The notes: generated from the sequence alone by a model not told the origin. A stretch of DNA of 64,000 bases from Bubalus kerabau (GCF_029407905.1 NC_073635.1:39175501-39239500); one strand, 5' to 3'; positions 45,456-57,195 are shown, counted from the first letter of the stretch. Translations and numbers: made by a program.

Positions 45456-45737
45456 TAAGAATTTCTGCTGCTGCTGCTGCGTCGCTTCAGTCGTGTCCGA
45501 CTCTGTGCGACTCCATAGACGGCAGCCCACCAGGCTCCCCCGTCCCTGGGATTCTCCAGGCAAGAACACTGGAGTGGGTTGCCATTTCCTTCTCCAATGC
45601 ATGAAAGTGAAAAGTCAAAGTGAAGTCGTTCAGTCGTGTCCGACTCTTAGCGACCCCATGGACTGCAGCCTACCAGGCTCCTCCGTCCATAGATTTTCCA
45701 GGCAAGAGTCGGTTGCCATTGCCTTCTCCTAAGAATT
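45456..45737 (-). mobile_element. BOV-A2 SINE with 8-bp TSD
   Basis: The element at 45464-45729 has the (CTG)n start and two units; the second unit has a small internal deletion near 45708. taagaatt is repeated at 45456-45463 and 45730-45737. Confidence 0.94.
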
Positions 45738-46425
45738 ACCATTGAGCATCAATTATTCAAAATTTCATGGAAGCTCTCTACATTCTGGATTTCAGGTGTC
45801 CATTTTATATGTCTTGATTAGTTTAACAAAGATGAATTTTCAGAAATATTTGAAACTTTAATGTTATTATCAGGATCTAGGACACAAAATAAAAGCAGAA
45901 TTTAGAAAGTAAGTCTCCATTTTTCCATTTTATATATTTTCATTTTATGTATATATATGTAGCATAGATATGTATATGTATTAAATACATATATACTATG
46001 AAATGTTACATCAAAGAAGATCTGTGCTTCATCCAAATCATGACTAGCATAAAATATTTTGCCATCATGATATACATATTATAAAATGAATATCAGGAAC
46101 TCTTAATGTTTCAGTTTCTTCTATTATCCTAAATCAATCATATTTTTCAATACTCATTGCCTAGTCTTCTCATATATACAAATACATTTTATAATCTTAA
46201 ACATATGTTTTCATTATAAATTTTTATACATTCATTAAATATTAGAAAAAATAAAACATTATTCATAATGCCATGATACAAATTAAATGCCATTGTTTTT
46301 TACATGTTCTTTCAGATTATTTTTCTTAATTTCTCTATAATTAGTCATAATATATATGCCATCGGATTTTGCATCTTAACAAGATACACCATAGTATCTT
46401 TCTACATTTTCCTGTCATTTTGATT
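45738..46425. other. AT-rich unassigned sequence
   Basis: Contains TA-rich stretches near 45940-45995. No element recognised. Confidence 0.4.
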
Positions 46426-46667
46426 ATTAAATATTAGTGTGAGTGCATGCTAAGTCACTTCAGTCGTATCCAACTCTTTGTGACCCCATGGACTGTAATC
46501 CACCAGACTTCTCTGTCCAAGGGTATCTCCAGACAAAAATACTGGAGTGGATTGCCGTGCCTGCCTCCAGGAGATCTTCCTGACTCAGGGATCAAACTTT
46601 CATCTGTTATGTCTCTAGCACTGGCAAGCGATTCTTTACCACTGGGAATGGGGAATTAAATGTTAGT
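46426..46667 (-). mobile_element. Bov-tA SINE (diverged) with 13-bp TSD
   Basis: The body at 46439-46654 in complement has a variant head. attaaatattagt (46426-46438) and attaaatgttagt (46655-46667) differ at one base. Confidence 0.9.
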
Positions 46668-47110
46668 AGTTGATATTAAAATATTTCATTTGGTAGTTAG
46701 AAAAAAATCCAACTTACTATTATTCTATGTTGAATATGTTTCCCATGTTTTTTGGTTAAAATATTTTGCATTAAGCATAGTAAAACCCCTAATTCTTTTC
46801 TTCTTTTGGATCACAGTTCTTTTTTTTTTTTTTAATTTAGGAAGTGTATATATTTTTCCTTTATCAAAATTTAGATAGTCTAGATGTGGGGAATTTACAG
46901 ATATAATTTGGAATAAGCTTGTTTTCTACAAAGAGCATACTGGAATTTTTATTTGAATTGTATTTAATCTATATAAAAATTAGGAAAAAATTGGTACTTA
47001 ACATTATTGAGTTTTCTTTAATACAGTTTATCTCCTGAAATTTATAGGGTTCACTTTGGTTTATCTCACTAATATTTTGTGCTTTTTATCATTTTCTTAT
47101 CTTTATCTTT
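46668..47110. other. AT-rich unassigned sequence
   Basis: Nothing recognised; T12 run near 46821. Confidence 0.4.
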
Positions 47111-47123
47111 ATCTCCAGCTCCA

Positions 47124-47463
47124 GTTCAGTTCAGTCACTCAGTCGTGTCTGACTCTTTGCTTCCCTATTGACTGCAGCATTCCAGGCTTCCCTGTCCATC
47201 ACCAATTTCTGGAGCTTGCTCAAACTCATGCCCATAGAGTAGGTGATGCCATCCAACCATTTCATCTACTCGCCTCCCCTTCTCCTCCTGTTTTCAATCT
47301 TTCCCAGCATCAGAGTCTTTTCAAATAAGTCAGTTTTTTGCATCAGGTGGCCAAATTATTGGAGTTTCAGCTTCAGCATCAGTCCTTACAATGGATATTC
47401 AGGACTGATTTCCTTTAGGATTGACTGGTCTGATCTTCTTGCTGTCCAAGGGGTTCTTGTGGA
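47124..47463 (-). mobile_element. 5'-truncated BovB with 13-bp TSD
   Basis: About 340 bp of BovB 3' end. atctccagctcca (47111-47123) and atctccaactcca (47464-47476) differ at one base. Confidence 0.93.
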
Positions 47464-47602
47464 ATCTCCAACTCCAATATGTGGATAATTAGTAAATTTC
47501 TTTCTTTTGATTGATTTTTTTAAAATTTTATATCAGTTACATCTTCACATGGCCAGCAGTGTTTTACTCATGCATGCGGAGAACAATAGAGGTTAAGTAC
47601 AT

Positions 47603-47616
47603 TGTGTGTGTGTGTG
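47603..47616. repeat. (TG)7 microsatellite
   Basis: Short TG run. Confidence 0.75.
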
Positions 47617-47743
47617 TTTTGCATATGTATTCTCCCACCAACATCCAAAGAAGCATTCTTTCTTCTGTAAGAAACTAGAGTTGAAGATCGGTCACTCTGA
47701 CACAATCAGAATTTAGTTGCTTAGAAATTTTGTTGTAGTTCTT

Positions 47744-47939
47744 GCCTTCCCTCGTGGCTCAGATGTTTAAGAATCTGCCTGCAATGCAGGAGACCTGGGT
47801 TCAATCCCTGAGTTAGGAAGATCCCTTGGAAAAGGGAATGGCTATCCACTCCAGTATTCTGCCCTGGAGAATTCCATGGACTGTATAGTCCATGCGGTTG
47901 AAAAGAGTCGGACACAACTGAGCAACTTTCACTTCACTA
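47744..47939 (+). mobile_element. Bov-tA SINE
   Basis: Head ccttccctcgtggctcag, B-box-like ggttcaatccc, Bov-A body, end gacacaactgagcaacttt. Confidence 0.93.
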
Positions 47940-48313
47940 ACCTTTCTAGGACATTCTTGAAATTTAAACACTAGGCATCAAAGGAGATTTTTTTTGAAGC
48001 TTATCAGAACCCTTATACATATTTAGGTACCCCTCATCTTATGCCTCCATAATCTCACTCAGAAAAAACATTAAAAATAATAACAGAAAGCACTTAATGC
48101 ACTTATTAGTTTCCAAGTATTATTTTTTTAATTACATATAGTAACATATTTAATCCATACAAAAAATCTGTAAGGTAAGCTCTATGATTATCATTTTATA
48201 GAAAAGAAAGGCATGTACTAAAATCATACAGATATAAGTAGCACAATAAGAAATATTATAACTTTCTCTGGAATACAGATAACAGAGTGGATTTTTTGTT
48301 GTTTTTGTTGGGA
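47940..48313. other. AT-rich unassigned sequence
   Basis: Nothing recognised. Confidence 0.4.
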
Positions 48314-48423
48314 TTTTTTTGACTGTAATTTCACATAGCATACAGAACTTCATTGAGCAGGAATCCAACCCATGCCCATTGTGGTGGAATCATGGATCTT
48401 TACAACTAGACCACCAAAGATGT
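48314..48423 (-). mobile_element. CHR-type SINE, diverged
   Basis: Complement of a cetartiodactyl tRNA-derived SINE: ttttttgactgtaatttcac, gaatccaacccatgcccat, caactagaccaccaaaga. Confidence 0.55.
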
Positions 48424-48612
48424 TCTGTTTTGCTTTTTCTTGATAAAACAGATTTGATTTTAAGCCACAGAGATGTCTAATAACAGGAGTAATCCTTAGT
48501 TTACATTCCCTGGGCCTTCAAAAGTACAGGAAAAGCAGGTTTTCATCAGGTTAGATAAGGAAACATATATAGTAATTACATAAGCATATGCATATATAAT
48601 AAATAACATATG

Positions 48613-49666
48613 CAATAAACTGTGGAATATTCTGAAAGAGATGGGAATACCAGACCACCTGATCTGCCTCTTGAGAAATTTGTATGCAGGTCAGGAAGCA
48701 AGAGTTAGAACTGGACATGGAACAACAGACTGATTCCAAACAGGAAAAGGAGTACGTCAAGGCTGTATATTGTCACCCTGTTTATTTAACTTATATGCAG
48801 TGTACATCATGAGAAACGCTGGGCTGGAAGAAACACAAGTTAGAATCAAGATTACCGGGAAAAATATCAATAACCTCAGATATGCAGATGACACCACCCT
48901 TATGGCAGAAAGTGAGGAGGAACTCAAAAGCCTCTTGAAAGTGAAAGTGGAGAGTGAAAAAGTTGGCTTAAAGCTCAACATTCAGAAAATGAAGATAATG
49001 GTATCCAGTCCCACCACTTCATGGGAAATAGATGGGGAAACTGTGGAAACAGTGTCAGACTTTATTTTTCTGGGCTCCAAAATCACTGCAGATGGTGACT
49101 GCAGCCATGAAATTAAAAGAAGCTTACTCTTTGGAAGGAAAGTTCTGACCAACCTAGATAGCATATTCAAAAGCAAAGAAATTACTTTGCCAACAAAGGT
49201 TCGTCTAGTCAAGGCTATGGTTTTTCCTGTGGTCATGTATGGATGTGAGAGTTGGACTGTGAAGATGGCTGAGCACTGAAGAATTGATGCTTTTGAACTG
49301 TGGTGTTGGAGAAGACTCTTGAGAGTCCCTTGGATGGCAAGGAGATCCAACCAGTCCGTTCTAAAGGAGATCAGCCCTGGGATTTCTTTGGAAGGAATGA
49401 TGCTAAAGCTGAAACTCCAGTACTTTGGCCACCTCATGGGAAGAGTTGACTCACTGGAAAAGACTCTTATGCTGGGAGGGATTGGGGGCAGGAGGAGAAG
49501 GGGACGACAGAGGATGAGATGGCTGGATGGCATTACAGACTCGATGGACATGAGTCTGAGTGAACTCCGGGAGTTGGTGATGGACAGGGAGGCCTGGCGT
49601 GCTGCGATTCATGGGGTCACAAAGAATCAGACATGACTGAGCGACTGATCTGATCTGATCTCTGAT
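48613..49666 (+). mobile_element. BovB LINE of the (CTGAT)-tail type
   Basis: 5'-truncated just past RT motif A and complete to the 3' end with tail ctgatctgatctgatct. Low decay: one TGA at 49277-49279 and one short in-frame loss in the SLLKVKVES segment. Confidence 0.93.
48770..49636 (+). pseudogene. BovB reverse transcriptase C-terminal half, one premature stop
   Basis: Two collinear frames (48770-49279 and 49319-49636) cover LSPCLFNLYAVYIM, motif C YADD and on to SLSELRELVMDREAWRA. They are separated by a TGA at a position that is CGA in related copies, a typical CpG decay. Motif A is absent through truncation. It shares the SPTTSWEI and KVLTNL variants with the copies at 26262 and 52956. 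Confidence 0.85.
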
Positions 49667-49695
49667 GCATATATATATCCATATACATAAATATA

Positions 49696-50042
49696 CGCTT
49701 ACTCCTTGGATGGAAAGTTATGACCAACCTAGACACCATATTAAAAAGCACAGACATAACTTTGTCAACCAAGATCCATCTACTCAAGGCTATGGTTTTT
49801 CCAGTGGTCATGTATGGATGTGAGAGTTGGACTATAAAGAAAGCTGAGCATGGAAGAATTGATGCTTTTGAACTGTGGTGTTGGAAAAGACTCTTGAGGG
49901 TCCCTTGGACTTAGGAGATCCAACCAGTCCATCCTAAAGGAGATCAGTCCTGGGTGTTCATTGGAAGGACTGATGTTGAAGCTGAAATTCCAGTACTTTG
50001 GCCACCTGATGCGAAGAACTGACTCATTTGAAAAGACCCTGA
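49696..50042 (+). mobile_element. Older BovB fragment
   Basis: Truncated at both ends (cgcttactccttggatgg to gaaaagaccctgat). It shows the uninterrupted order ggaaggactgatgttgaag used to interpret the split element at 1290/4785. Confidence 0.9.
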
Positions 50043-50192
50043 TTATTTTCAGAACATGAATTAAATGGCAGAGTAGGCAGCTCTAAATACTTGCCCTTTC
50101 CCCCCATGGAAACAAAGAATCAAAAACTATCAGAACTAATTTTGTTAGAACTCTAAAAGAGTCAATGGTTTACAGCAACCAAGTAAAACCTG

Positions 50193-50355
50193 AATTAAGG
50201 AAAGAAATAAAGTGAAGTTGTTCAGTCGTGTCCAACATTTGGACTATATACCCTACCAGGCTCCTCAGTCCATGGAATTTTCCAGGCAAGAGTACTGGAG
50301 TGGGTTGCCATTTCCTTCTCTAGGGGATCTTCCTGACCCAGGGAAATTAAGGAAA
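50193..50355 (-). mobile_element. Truncated Bov-tA/Bov-A SINE with 11-bp TSD
   Basis: The Bov-A body at 50204-50344 lacks the tRNA head, so it is 5'-truncated. aattaaggaaa flanks it at 50193-50203 and 50345-50355. Confidence 0.9.
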
Positions 50356-50510
50356 AGGCAACTAAATGATGACAGAAAACTGCAGCATTTTTATCTGTGC
50401 CCCAACACTTTTCCAGTGTAGTGTGCTCTTGAAGACAGAAGTCTGAGTTCCCAATGTCAGACTGTGATTCATGGTTTCAGAGAGCATTGAGAACATAAAT
50501 TTTGCTTCCA

Positions 50511-50680
50511 AAGTGAAAGTGAAAGTGAAGTCGCTCAGTTGTATCGGACTATTTGCGACGCTGTGGACTGTAGCCCGCCAGGCTCCTCAGTCCATGGGAT
50601 TCTCCAGGCAAGAATATTGGATTGGGTTGCCATTTCCTTCTCCAGAGGATCTTCTTGGCCCAGGAATCTGCTTTAATCTG
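50511..50680 (-). mobile_element. Bov-tA SINE with internally deleted head
   Basis: (AAGTG)n-like tail at left, full Bov-A body, then only a shortened remnant of the tRNA head. Confidence 0.85.
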
Positions 50681-50893
50681 TTGGGGGAATATCTGAAGAA
50701 TTTAGTGCTTGGCCCTGTTTTGACGAACATGGATTTCAAACTGGAAATGGCACGTTTCTTTAAGACACTGCAAGCAAAAATAAGGACTCACAAGTAATCT
50801 GACATTTAAAATTACAATGGAAACATACAACTGATCACCTGGGAGAAAAATATGGTGAGGCTTCCTTTGGGAATTTAAGACATTCAAATGTAT

Positions 50894-51196
50894 ATAAGAG
50901 AATTTGCTGCTGCTGCTGCTGCTAAGTTGCTTCAGTCATGTCTGACTCTGTGCGACCCCATAGACGTCAGCCCACCAGGCACCTCCATCCCTGGGATTCT
51001 CCAGGCAAGAACACTGGAGTTGGTTGCCATTTCCTTCCCCAATGCATGAAAGTGGAAATTGAAAGTGAAGCCGCTCAGTTGCGCCCGACCCCCAACGACC
51101 CCATGGACCGCAGCCTTCTAGGCTCCTCCATCCATGGGATTTTCCAGGCAAGAGTACTGGAATGGGGTGCCATTGCCTTCTCTGATAAGAAAATTT
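50894..51196 (-). mobile_element. BOV-A2 SINE with 12-bp TSD
   Basis: The element at 50906-51184 has (CTG)n start and two units, more diverged than other BOV-A2 here. ataagagaattt and ataagaaaattt (50894-50905, 51185-51196) differ at one base. Confidence 0.93.
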
Positions 51197-51420
51197 AGAA
51201 GGCCATAAATATGCCCAAGAAAAGCCCTGAGAAAACCCTAAGCTTTCACCTGGAACTGATTCCTAGGCTTGATGCATGCCTAAGAATCAAGTGAGTACCC
51301 AGCACAGGACATGACTGCAAAAATTGGGCAGGGTGTTTGATTTCTTTCCCCCAAAGAATGCATAAGAAAGCAACCAGAACAGTAAAAACAAAACAAAACA
51401 AAAAAACACATCATAACTAC

Positions 51421-52890
51421 AGGGTGCAAAATCAATGCATCACAATCAGTTGTGCTTCTAAGTATGAGCACTTAACAATCTGAAAAATAGAAAGCAGTAC
51501 CACTTTGTAAAAAAATAAAGCATCAATAGCTAGGAATAAATTAGGCGAATTAAATTCACCTTGCAAGGTGAAAGATGTAAAGAAATGCAAAGATAGCCTA
51601 AATTCATGGATAAGAACAATTGATATTATTCTACGTGAAGCAACTCAGATTGAATGCAATTCATTTTAACAGCACCTTTTTTTGCTAAAGTGGAAAAGCC
51701 AGTCATTCAAGTCACATGGAGTTCTAAGGGCCTCAAAATAATCTTTAAAAATTAGAATAATGTTGAAAGACTCTTATTTCCTGATTTCAAAATGCAGTAT
51801 AATGCTACAGTAATCAAAACTGTTTCACTGGCATAAGAATAAACATATGCACTAATAAAATATAATTGAGATATGTCATTAAAGGCATGAACAACAAAAG
51901 AAAAAACAGGTAAAATTTTACTTCATCAAAATTAAAGACTTGTGAGTATAGAAGGACATCATCAAAAAAAGACACACTAAAAAGTTGTGGAAAATATTTG
52001 TAATTACCATGTCTGATATTCAGAATATATAAAGATCTTTTACAATGGAACAAAAAAGGCAAACAGCTCTATTAAAAGTCATCAGTGGACTAGAGTAGAC
52101 AAAGGGTATACAAGTGGCCAATAAGCACATGAAAATATTCTTATAATTATTAGTCATTAAGAAAATGCAAATCCAAACCACGAGATAATGTATCATACCT
52201 ACTAGTATGGTTATTTAGAAAAAATTGAAAAACAGAAAATAGCAAATATTGAAAAGAGTGTGAATAATTTGGAACACTTGTACATCATTGATGGGGATGT
52301 AAAATGTTACACGTAGTAGCTGCTGTGGAAAACAATTTAGTGTTCCTCAAAAAAAAAAAAAATCATCATGAAATTACCATGTGTCCCAGCAATTTCATTT
52401 TTAGGTATATACTTCAAGAATTGAAAACAGGGACTCAGATACTCATATCTCAATATCCATTGCAGCATTATTCACATTACTGAAAGATGAATATAACCCA
52501 AGTGTCCATTCACAGATGAATGGATAAATAAAATGTGATATATACATACTGTGGAATATTACTGAACTATAAAAAGAAATGAAGTTTTGGTATATGATAC
52601 AACATAGATAAACCTTGAAAACAATATATTAAGTGAAATAAACCAGACATGAAGAAGTTGTGTGTGTTCCCTTTTGCATGAAATATCTAGAATAGAGGAA
52701 AAGTGACAAAAAATTAATTACTGGTTACCAGGGATTGGAAATAGAGGAGAATGGTGTTATTACTTAATGATAACAGAATTTCTGTTTAGAGTGAGAAAAA
52801 CTTCTGGAAATAAATAGTGGTGATAGATTGCATGAAACTGTTCATGTAATTAATGTTACTGATTTATACCATTAAAAGTGGCTGAAATGG
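51421..52890 (+). mobile_element. Ancient L1, end of ORF2 and 3' UTR
   Basis: Decayed L1 landmarks in order: ctacagtaatcaaaactg, aatcaaaattaaagactt-like sequence, caagtggccaataagcac, cagatgaatggataaataaa, gtggaatattactgaactat, actggttaccagggattgg. Many stops. Older than the ruminant L1 copies. Ends before the (TA)n tract. Confidence 0.75.
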
Positions 52891-52899
52891 AAGAGTTAT

Positions 52900-52900
<1 letters not shown>

Positions 52901-52955
<55 letters not shown>

Positions 52956-53776
52956 GGCTTCAGGAATATGTGAACTGTGAACTTCCTGATATTCAAGCTG
53001 GTTTTAGAAAAGGCAGAGGAACCAGAGATCAAATTGCCAACATCCGCTGGATCATGCAAAAAGCAAGAGAGTTCCAGAAAAACGTCTATTTCTGCTTTAT
53101 TGACTATGCCAAAGCCTTTGACTGTGTGGATCACAAGAAACTGTGGAAAATTCTGAAAGAGATGGGAATACCAGACCACCTGACCTGCCTCTTGAGAAAC
53201 CTGTATGCAAGTCAGGAAGCAACAGTTAGAACTGGACGTGGAGCAACAGACTGGTTCCAAATAGGAAAAGGAGTTCGTCAAGGCTGTATATTGTCACCCT
53301 GTTTATTTAACTTATATGCAGAGTACATCATGAGAAACGCTGGACTGGAAGAAACACAAGCTGGAATCAAGATTGCCGGGAGAAATATCAATCACCTCAG
53401 ATATGCAGATGACACCACCCTTATGGCAGAAAGTGAAGAGGAACTCAAAAGCCTCTTGATGAAAGTGAAAGTGGAGAGTGAAAAAGTTGGCTTAAAGCTC
53501 AACATTCAGAAAACGAAGATCATGGCATTCAGTCCCACCACTTCATGGGAAATAGATGGGGAAACAGTGGAAACAGTGTCAGAATTTATTTTTCTGGGCT
53601 CCAAAATCACTAGAGATGGTGACTGCAGCCATGAAATTAAAAGACGCTTACTCCTTGGAAGGAAAGTTCTGACCAACCTAGATAGCATATTCAAAAGCAG
53701 AGACATTACTTTGCCAACCCTTAAAGGTTTGTCTAGTCAAGGCTATGGTTTTTCCTGTGGTCATGTATGGATGTGA
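52901..53776 (+). pseudogene. BovB reverse transcriptase, 291-codon frame with all catalytic motifs
   Basis: Motif A FIDYAKAFDCVDH (about residue 66), motif B RQGCILSPCLF (about 126) and motif C YADD (about 168) are all unaltered. The first roughly 19 codons are translated microsatellite (YI repeats), so the ATG is fortuitous. An insertion near 53718 (ccaacccttaaagg) shifts the frame. The rest of the C-terminal part continues in other frames (53745-53969, 53982-54179). No endonuclease. Not functional as it stands. Confidence 0.85.
52902..52955. repeat. (TA)n(CA)n microsatellite at a BovB 5' junction
   Basis: About 22 TA units followed by five CA units, directly abutting the BovB start. The same motif in short form (tgtatatata) lies just after the BovB at 54185-54194. 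Confidence 0.9.
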
Positions 53777-54184
53777 GATTTGGACTGTGAAGAAGGCTGA
53801 GCGCCGAAGAACTGATGCTTTTGAACAGTGGTGTTGGAGAAGACTCTTGAGAGTCCCTTGGACTGCAAGGAGATCCAACCAGTGCATTCTGAAGGAGATC
53901 AGCCCTGGGATTTCTTTGGAAGGAATGATGCTAAAGCTGAAATTCCAGTACTTTGGCCACCTCATGTGAAGAGTTGACTCATTGGGAAAGATTCTGATGC
54001 TGGGAGGTATTGGGGGCAGGAGGAGAAGGGGACGACAGAGGATGAGATGGCTGGCTGGCATCACTGACTCAATGCACGTGAGTCTCAGTGAACTCCGGGA
54101 GTTGGTGATGGACAGGGAGGCCTGCCGTGCTGCGATTCATGGGTCACAAACAGTCGGACAGAATGAGCGACTGATCTGATCTGA
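52956..54184 (+). mobile_element. BovB LINE of the (CTGAT)-tail type
   Basis: Starts upstream of RT motif A (ggcttcaggaatatgtgaac) and reaches the 3' end with tail ctgatctgatctgat. Low decay. Possible TSD tgtatatata at 52902 and 54185. Confidence 0.93.
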
Positions 54185-54194
54185 TGTATATATA

Positions 54195-54356
54195 GTACCA
54201 CATTCACATCTTTTTATTTCAAAAATTATGTCCAAATTTCGTTAAGGGGAATATTATAGAGTTGCATTTTAAATTGCTATGGAATGCATGTCTGTATGTG
54301 CTTATGTGATATCCAGGTATATACTGAAGAAATACCGCTCATCACTTACATGTGTA
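54195..54356. other. Unassigned sequence
   Basis: Nothing recognised. Confidence 0.4.
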
Positions 54357-54562
54357 AGCTCAAGAGTCAGATGCTAATGCCATGCCCAAATCTTGGAACT
54401 CTGTCTTTGTAGGTGGACATACTTAGACAGGTTTTTTATATTGTTCTTTTCTCGGTTTCTTCATCTGTAAAATAAAGCTTAAATTTTTCCATGTAAGATT
54501 CTTTTGAGGTGAACACATGCAAAATACTTGAGAGCATATAGTAAGCTCAAAAATGTCAATGA
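54357..54562 (+). mobile_element. MIR SINE
   Basis: Matches the MIR consensus order: agagtcagatg, tcggtttcttcatctgtaaa, then cacatgcaaaatacttgag and agcatatagtaagctcaaaa. MIR is an ancient mammalian tRNA-derived SINE, so this marks old, orthologous DNA. Confidence 0.78.
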
Positions 54563-54582
54563 TTATTTTATTCCAAGAATGC

Positions 54583-54807
54583 ACACTTAAAGTGAAAAGT
54601 GAAAGTGAAAGTCGCTCAGCAATTTCTGACTCTGCGACTTCATGGACTATACAGTCCATGGAATTTTCCAGGCCAGAATCCTGGAGTGAGTAGCCTTTCC
54701 CTTCTCCAGGGTATCTTCCCAAACCAGGGATTGAACCCAAGTCTCCCACAATACAGGTTAATTCTTTGCCAGCTAAGCCAAAAAGGAAGCCCAAATTTAC
54801 ACTTAAA
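54583..54807 (-). mobile_element. Bov-tA SINE with perfect 9-bp TSD
   Basis: The SINE at 54592-54798 lies in complement. acacttaaa is repeated at 54583-54591 and 54799-54807. Confidence 0.93.
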
Positions 54808-55586
54808 ATGTTGTCAAAATAGCTGGGCTAACAAACCTACACTGACTTTTAAGTGAAGAATTTTCTATTGATATGTCTATATATAACAAGCTAAAAAAAA
54901 AGAAAAGAATCTTATAACCGTCAATCAATATCACAATTATGATTTTTCAACTATATGAAGAATATGGAGCTAAGCAAAAATAATGTAAAAAATAAACATA
55001 AAATATACTCGTAAGCCAATTAATTTATAGTGTATTTGAATAATGCCTCATAGATATCAATGTAGGCTTTTACATTTTGAAATAAATACCCATTAATGAT
55101 GATTACACCTCAAGATAGCAGAAGTTTGAAAAACAAATATTGGTAAGCTCTTTTTAAAGCAGTTTCATGTATGTTTTCTAGAAAGCTACCTCATCTGAAC
55201 AAATGGCAGGTGCTATCTCTGATAGGTGAGCATTTTAACAACCTGCTGTGTCACAGATGCACAAATCCTAATACATACAGAATGTAATCTTGCCAAACAC
55301 AGAGACTCACTGTTAATTACTTTTTTTCCCTGTAAGTTAAATTAACAATTTTTACAGGTTCTTAAATAACAAGGTTTACCCACAGGATATTATGTCAGTT
55401 TATTTTTCATAATCTGTTTTAGGTGTGCTATTTCAGTTTTTTAAAAAATAATATTTTATAGAAAATCAGTAGTTGCTGACTAGTGTATAATGTAGGTAAT
55501 GCACTGGGGTTCCTTTTGTAATTTCTAAGAAATGTACGTGTTCTGTGCAGCTACAGACATAACATTAAATGTAATTTTGATATACT
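54808..55586. other. AT-rich unassigned sequence
   Basis: Nothing recognised. Confidence 0.4.
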
Positions 55587-55598
55587 ACTGATAAAAAA

Positions 55599-55806
55599 GG
55601 GTTTCCCGGGTGGCTCAAGCAGTAAAGCATCTGCCTGCAATGCGGGAGACCTGGGTTTGATCCCCGCGTTGGGATGATCCCCTGCAGAAGGAAATGGCAA
55701 CCCACTCCAGCACTCTTGTCTGGAAAATTCCATGGATGAAGGAGCCTGGTAGGCTACATTCAATGGGATTGCAGAATCAGACACGACTGAGCAATTTCAC
55801 TGGAAC
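55599..55806 (+). mobile_element. Bov-tA SINE
   Basis: Head gggtttcccgggtggctcaa, B-box-like ggtttgatccc, body, end cacgactgagcaatttcac. Flanks actgataaaa (55587) and actgattaaaa (55807) are a probable TSD. Confidence 0.93.
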
Positions 55807-56234
55807 ACTGATTAAAAGACTTAAAAATAAGTGGTATAGCAGTTTAGCATTTACAAATCACTTTTCACATTCACAAATTATAATAACACTCATCATCAGT
55901 AGCACAAAAATGACATCCTATGAGACTTGCTAAAATAACACATGAGAGGTCAGTATTATATAAACATAATTAGTTCTAAAAAAGACATTTTAAAGTAGTT
56001 AAAATTATTAATAATTTCACAGTAGAATGGTTAAAAAGATATGATTATGATTATATCTGGAAAATGCATCTAAAATAATATACATATTTAAAACAATTCT
56101 ATTTACCTTATAAGGTACAATGGGATTAGGTTATTTTAATAACATGTTTTTTGAATCCTTCAGGAATGCATTAAGCTAAGTTTTGTTTGTGTATTGCATG
56201 AGTTTGTAATTTTGTTGAAACTTAATAGCATGTT
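55807..56234. other. AT-rich unassigned sequence
   Basis: Nothing recognised. Confidence 0.4.
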
Positions 56235-56475
56235 ACACTATGTTTCAGGCTTCCCAGGTTGTCCTAGCAGTAAACAGCCTGCCTTCCAATGCAGGAGACA
56301 TAAGAGATGAAGATTCCATTCCAGGGTAAGGAAGATCCCCTGGAGGAGCGTATTCCAGTATTTTTGCCTGAAGAATCCCATGGACAGAGGAACCTGGCAG
56401 GTTATAGTACATAGGGTTGCACAGATTCGGACATGACTAAAGCAACTTAGCTTGCATGCCCACACATTGTTCCAG
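56235..56475 (+). mobile_element. Diverged Bov-tA SINE (variant head)
   Basis: Head with aatgcaggagacataagaga, body with a deletion near 56350, end ggacatgactaaagcaac. The flanks acactatgtttcag and acacattgttccag are an imperfect 14-bp TSD. Confidence 0.88.
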
Positions 56476-56942
56476 AGAACAATCACAAATAATGCGGTTT
56501 TGCCAAAATATTTTAGGGCTTCATCAATTTTCCCAAGGACCTCTCTCAATTCTTTGGAGGTCAAAGATAGAATATGTGTTTTAGAAGAGAAGCACATATT
56601 CTATTATTGTTCTTGTAAATATTTTTCTTCAATTTTTAACCAGTCTAACTCTGCTACACCATCATTTGTCAAAGGCTTTCTTTATTTGAAACTTAGGTAA
56701 TTCTAACATTATTGGCTTCATGAAGTCAAATAGTTCTTGTAAGATTGCAATTCCACTTTGCATTATACTTCATGGGTTTTTCAGATGTATACAATAATTG
56801 GAAACCACAAGGGAAATAACTGAAAAAGATGTTGCTCAGTGTATTGTGATAAATACTGTTGGGGAGTAGAAGAGAATTTGAAGTGTGAACCAGCTTTAAT
56901 TAGTGTTATTAATGTAAACCAGTGTTATTAGTAAATAATGTC
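56476..56942. other. Unassigned sequence
   Basis: Nothing recognised. Confidence 0.4.
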
Positions 56943-57195
56943 ATGCTATGATGACTTTTAGGGCTTCCCAGATGACTCAAGTGGTAAAGAATCTGCCAAC
57001 AATGCAGGAAAAGCAGGAGATGCAGGTTCTTTCCCTGGATTATGAAGATCCCTTGGAGAAGGAAATGGCAATTCACTCCAGCATTCTTGCCTGGAAAATC
57101 CCATGGAAGGAAGAGTCTGGTGGTCTACAGTCCACAGGATTGCAAAAAGTCAGACACAACCTAGTGACTGAACATGCATGCAATGATAACTTTTA
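56943..57195 (+). mobile_element. Bov-tA SINE with 18-bp TSD
   Basis: The SINE at 56961-57177 is flanked by 18-bp repeats (56943-56960, 57178-57195) that differ at two bases. Confidence 0.92.

Larger units (their letters stand above)
50043..51420 (+). mobile_element. Probable ancient L1 leader-like sequence with three SINE insertions
   Basis: Segments between the SINEs (atggcagagtaggcagctc, gtgccccaacacttttccag, aagaaaagccctgagaaaac, ctaagaatcaagtgagtacc) resemble from memory the 5' region of old mammalian L1/HAL1. They lead into L1 ORF2-like sequence. Assignment is weak. Confidence 0.4.

Noticed and set aside
52902..52955. Promoter-like TATA tract
   Set aside because: It is a dinucleotide microsatellite; TA richness alone does not support a promoter.
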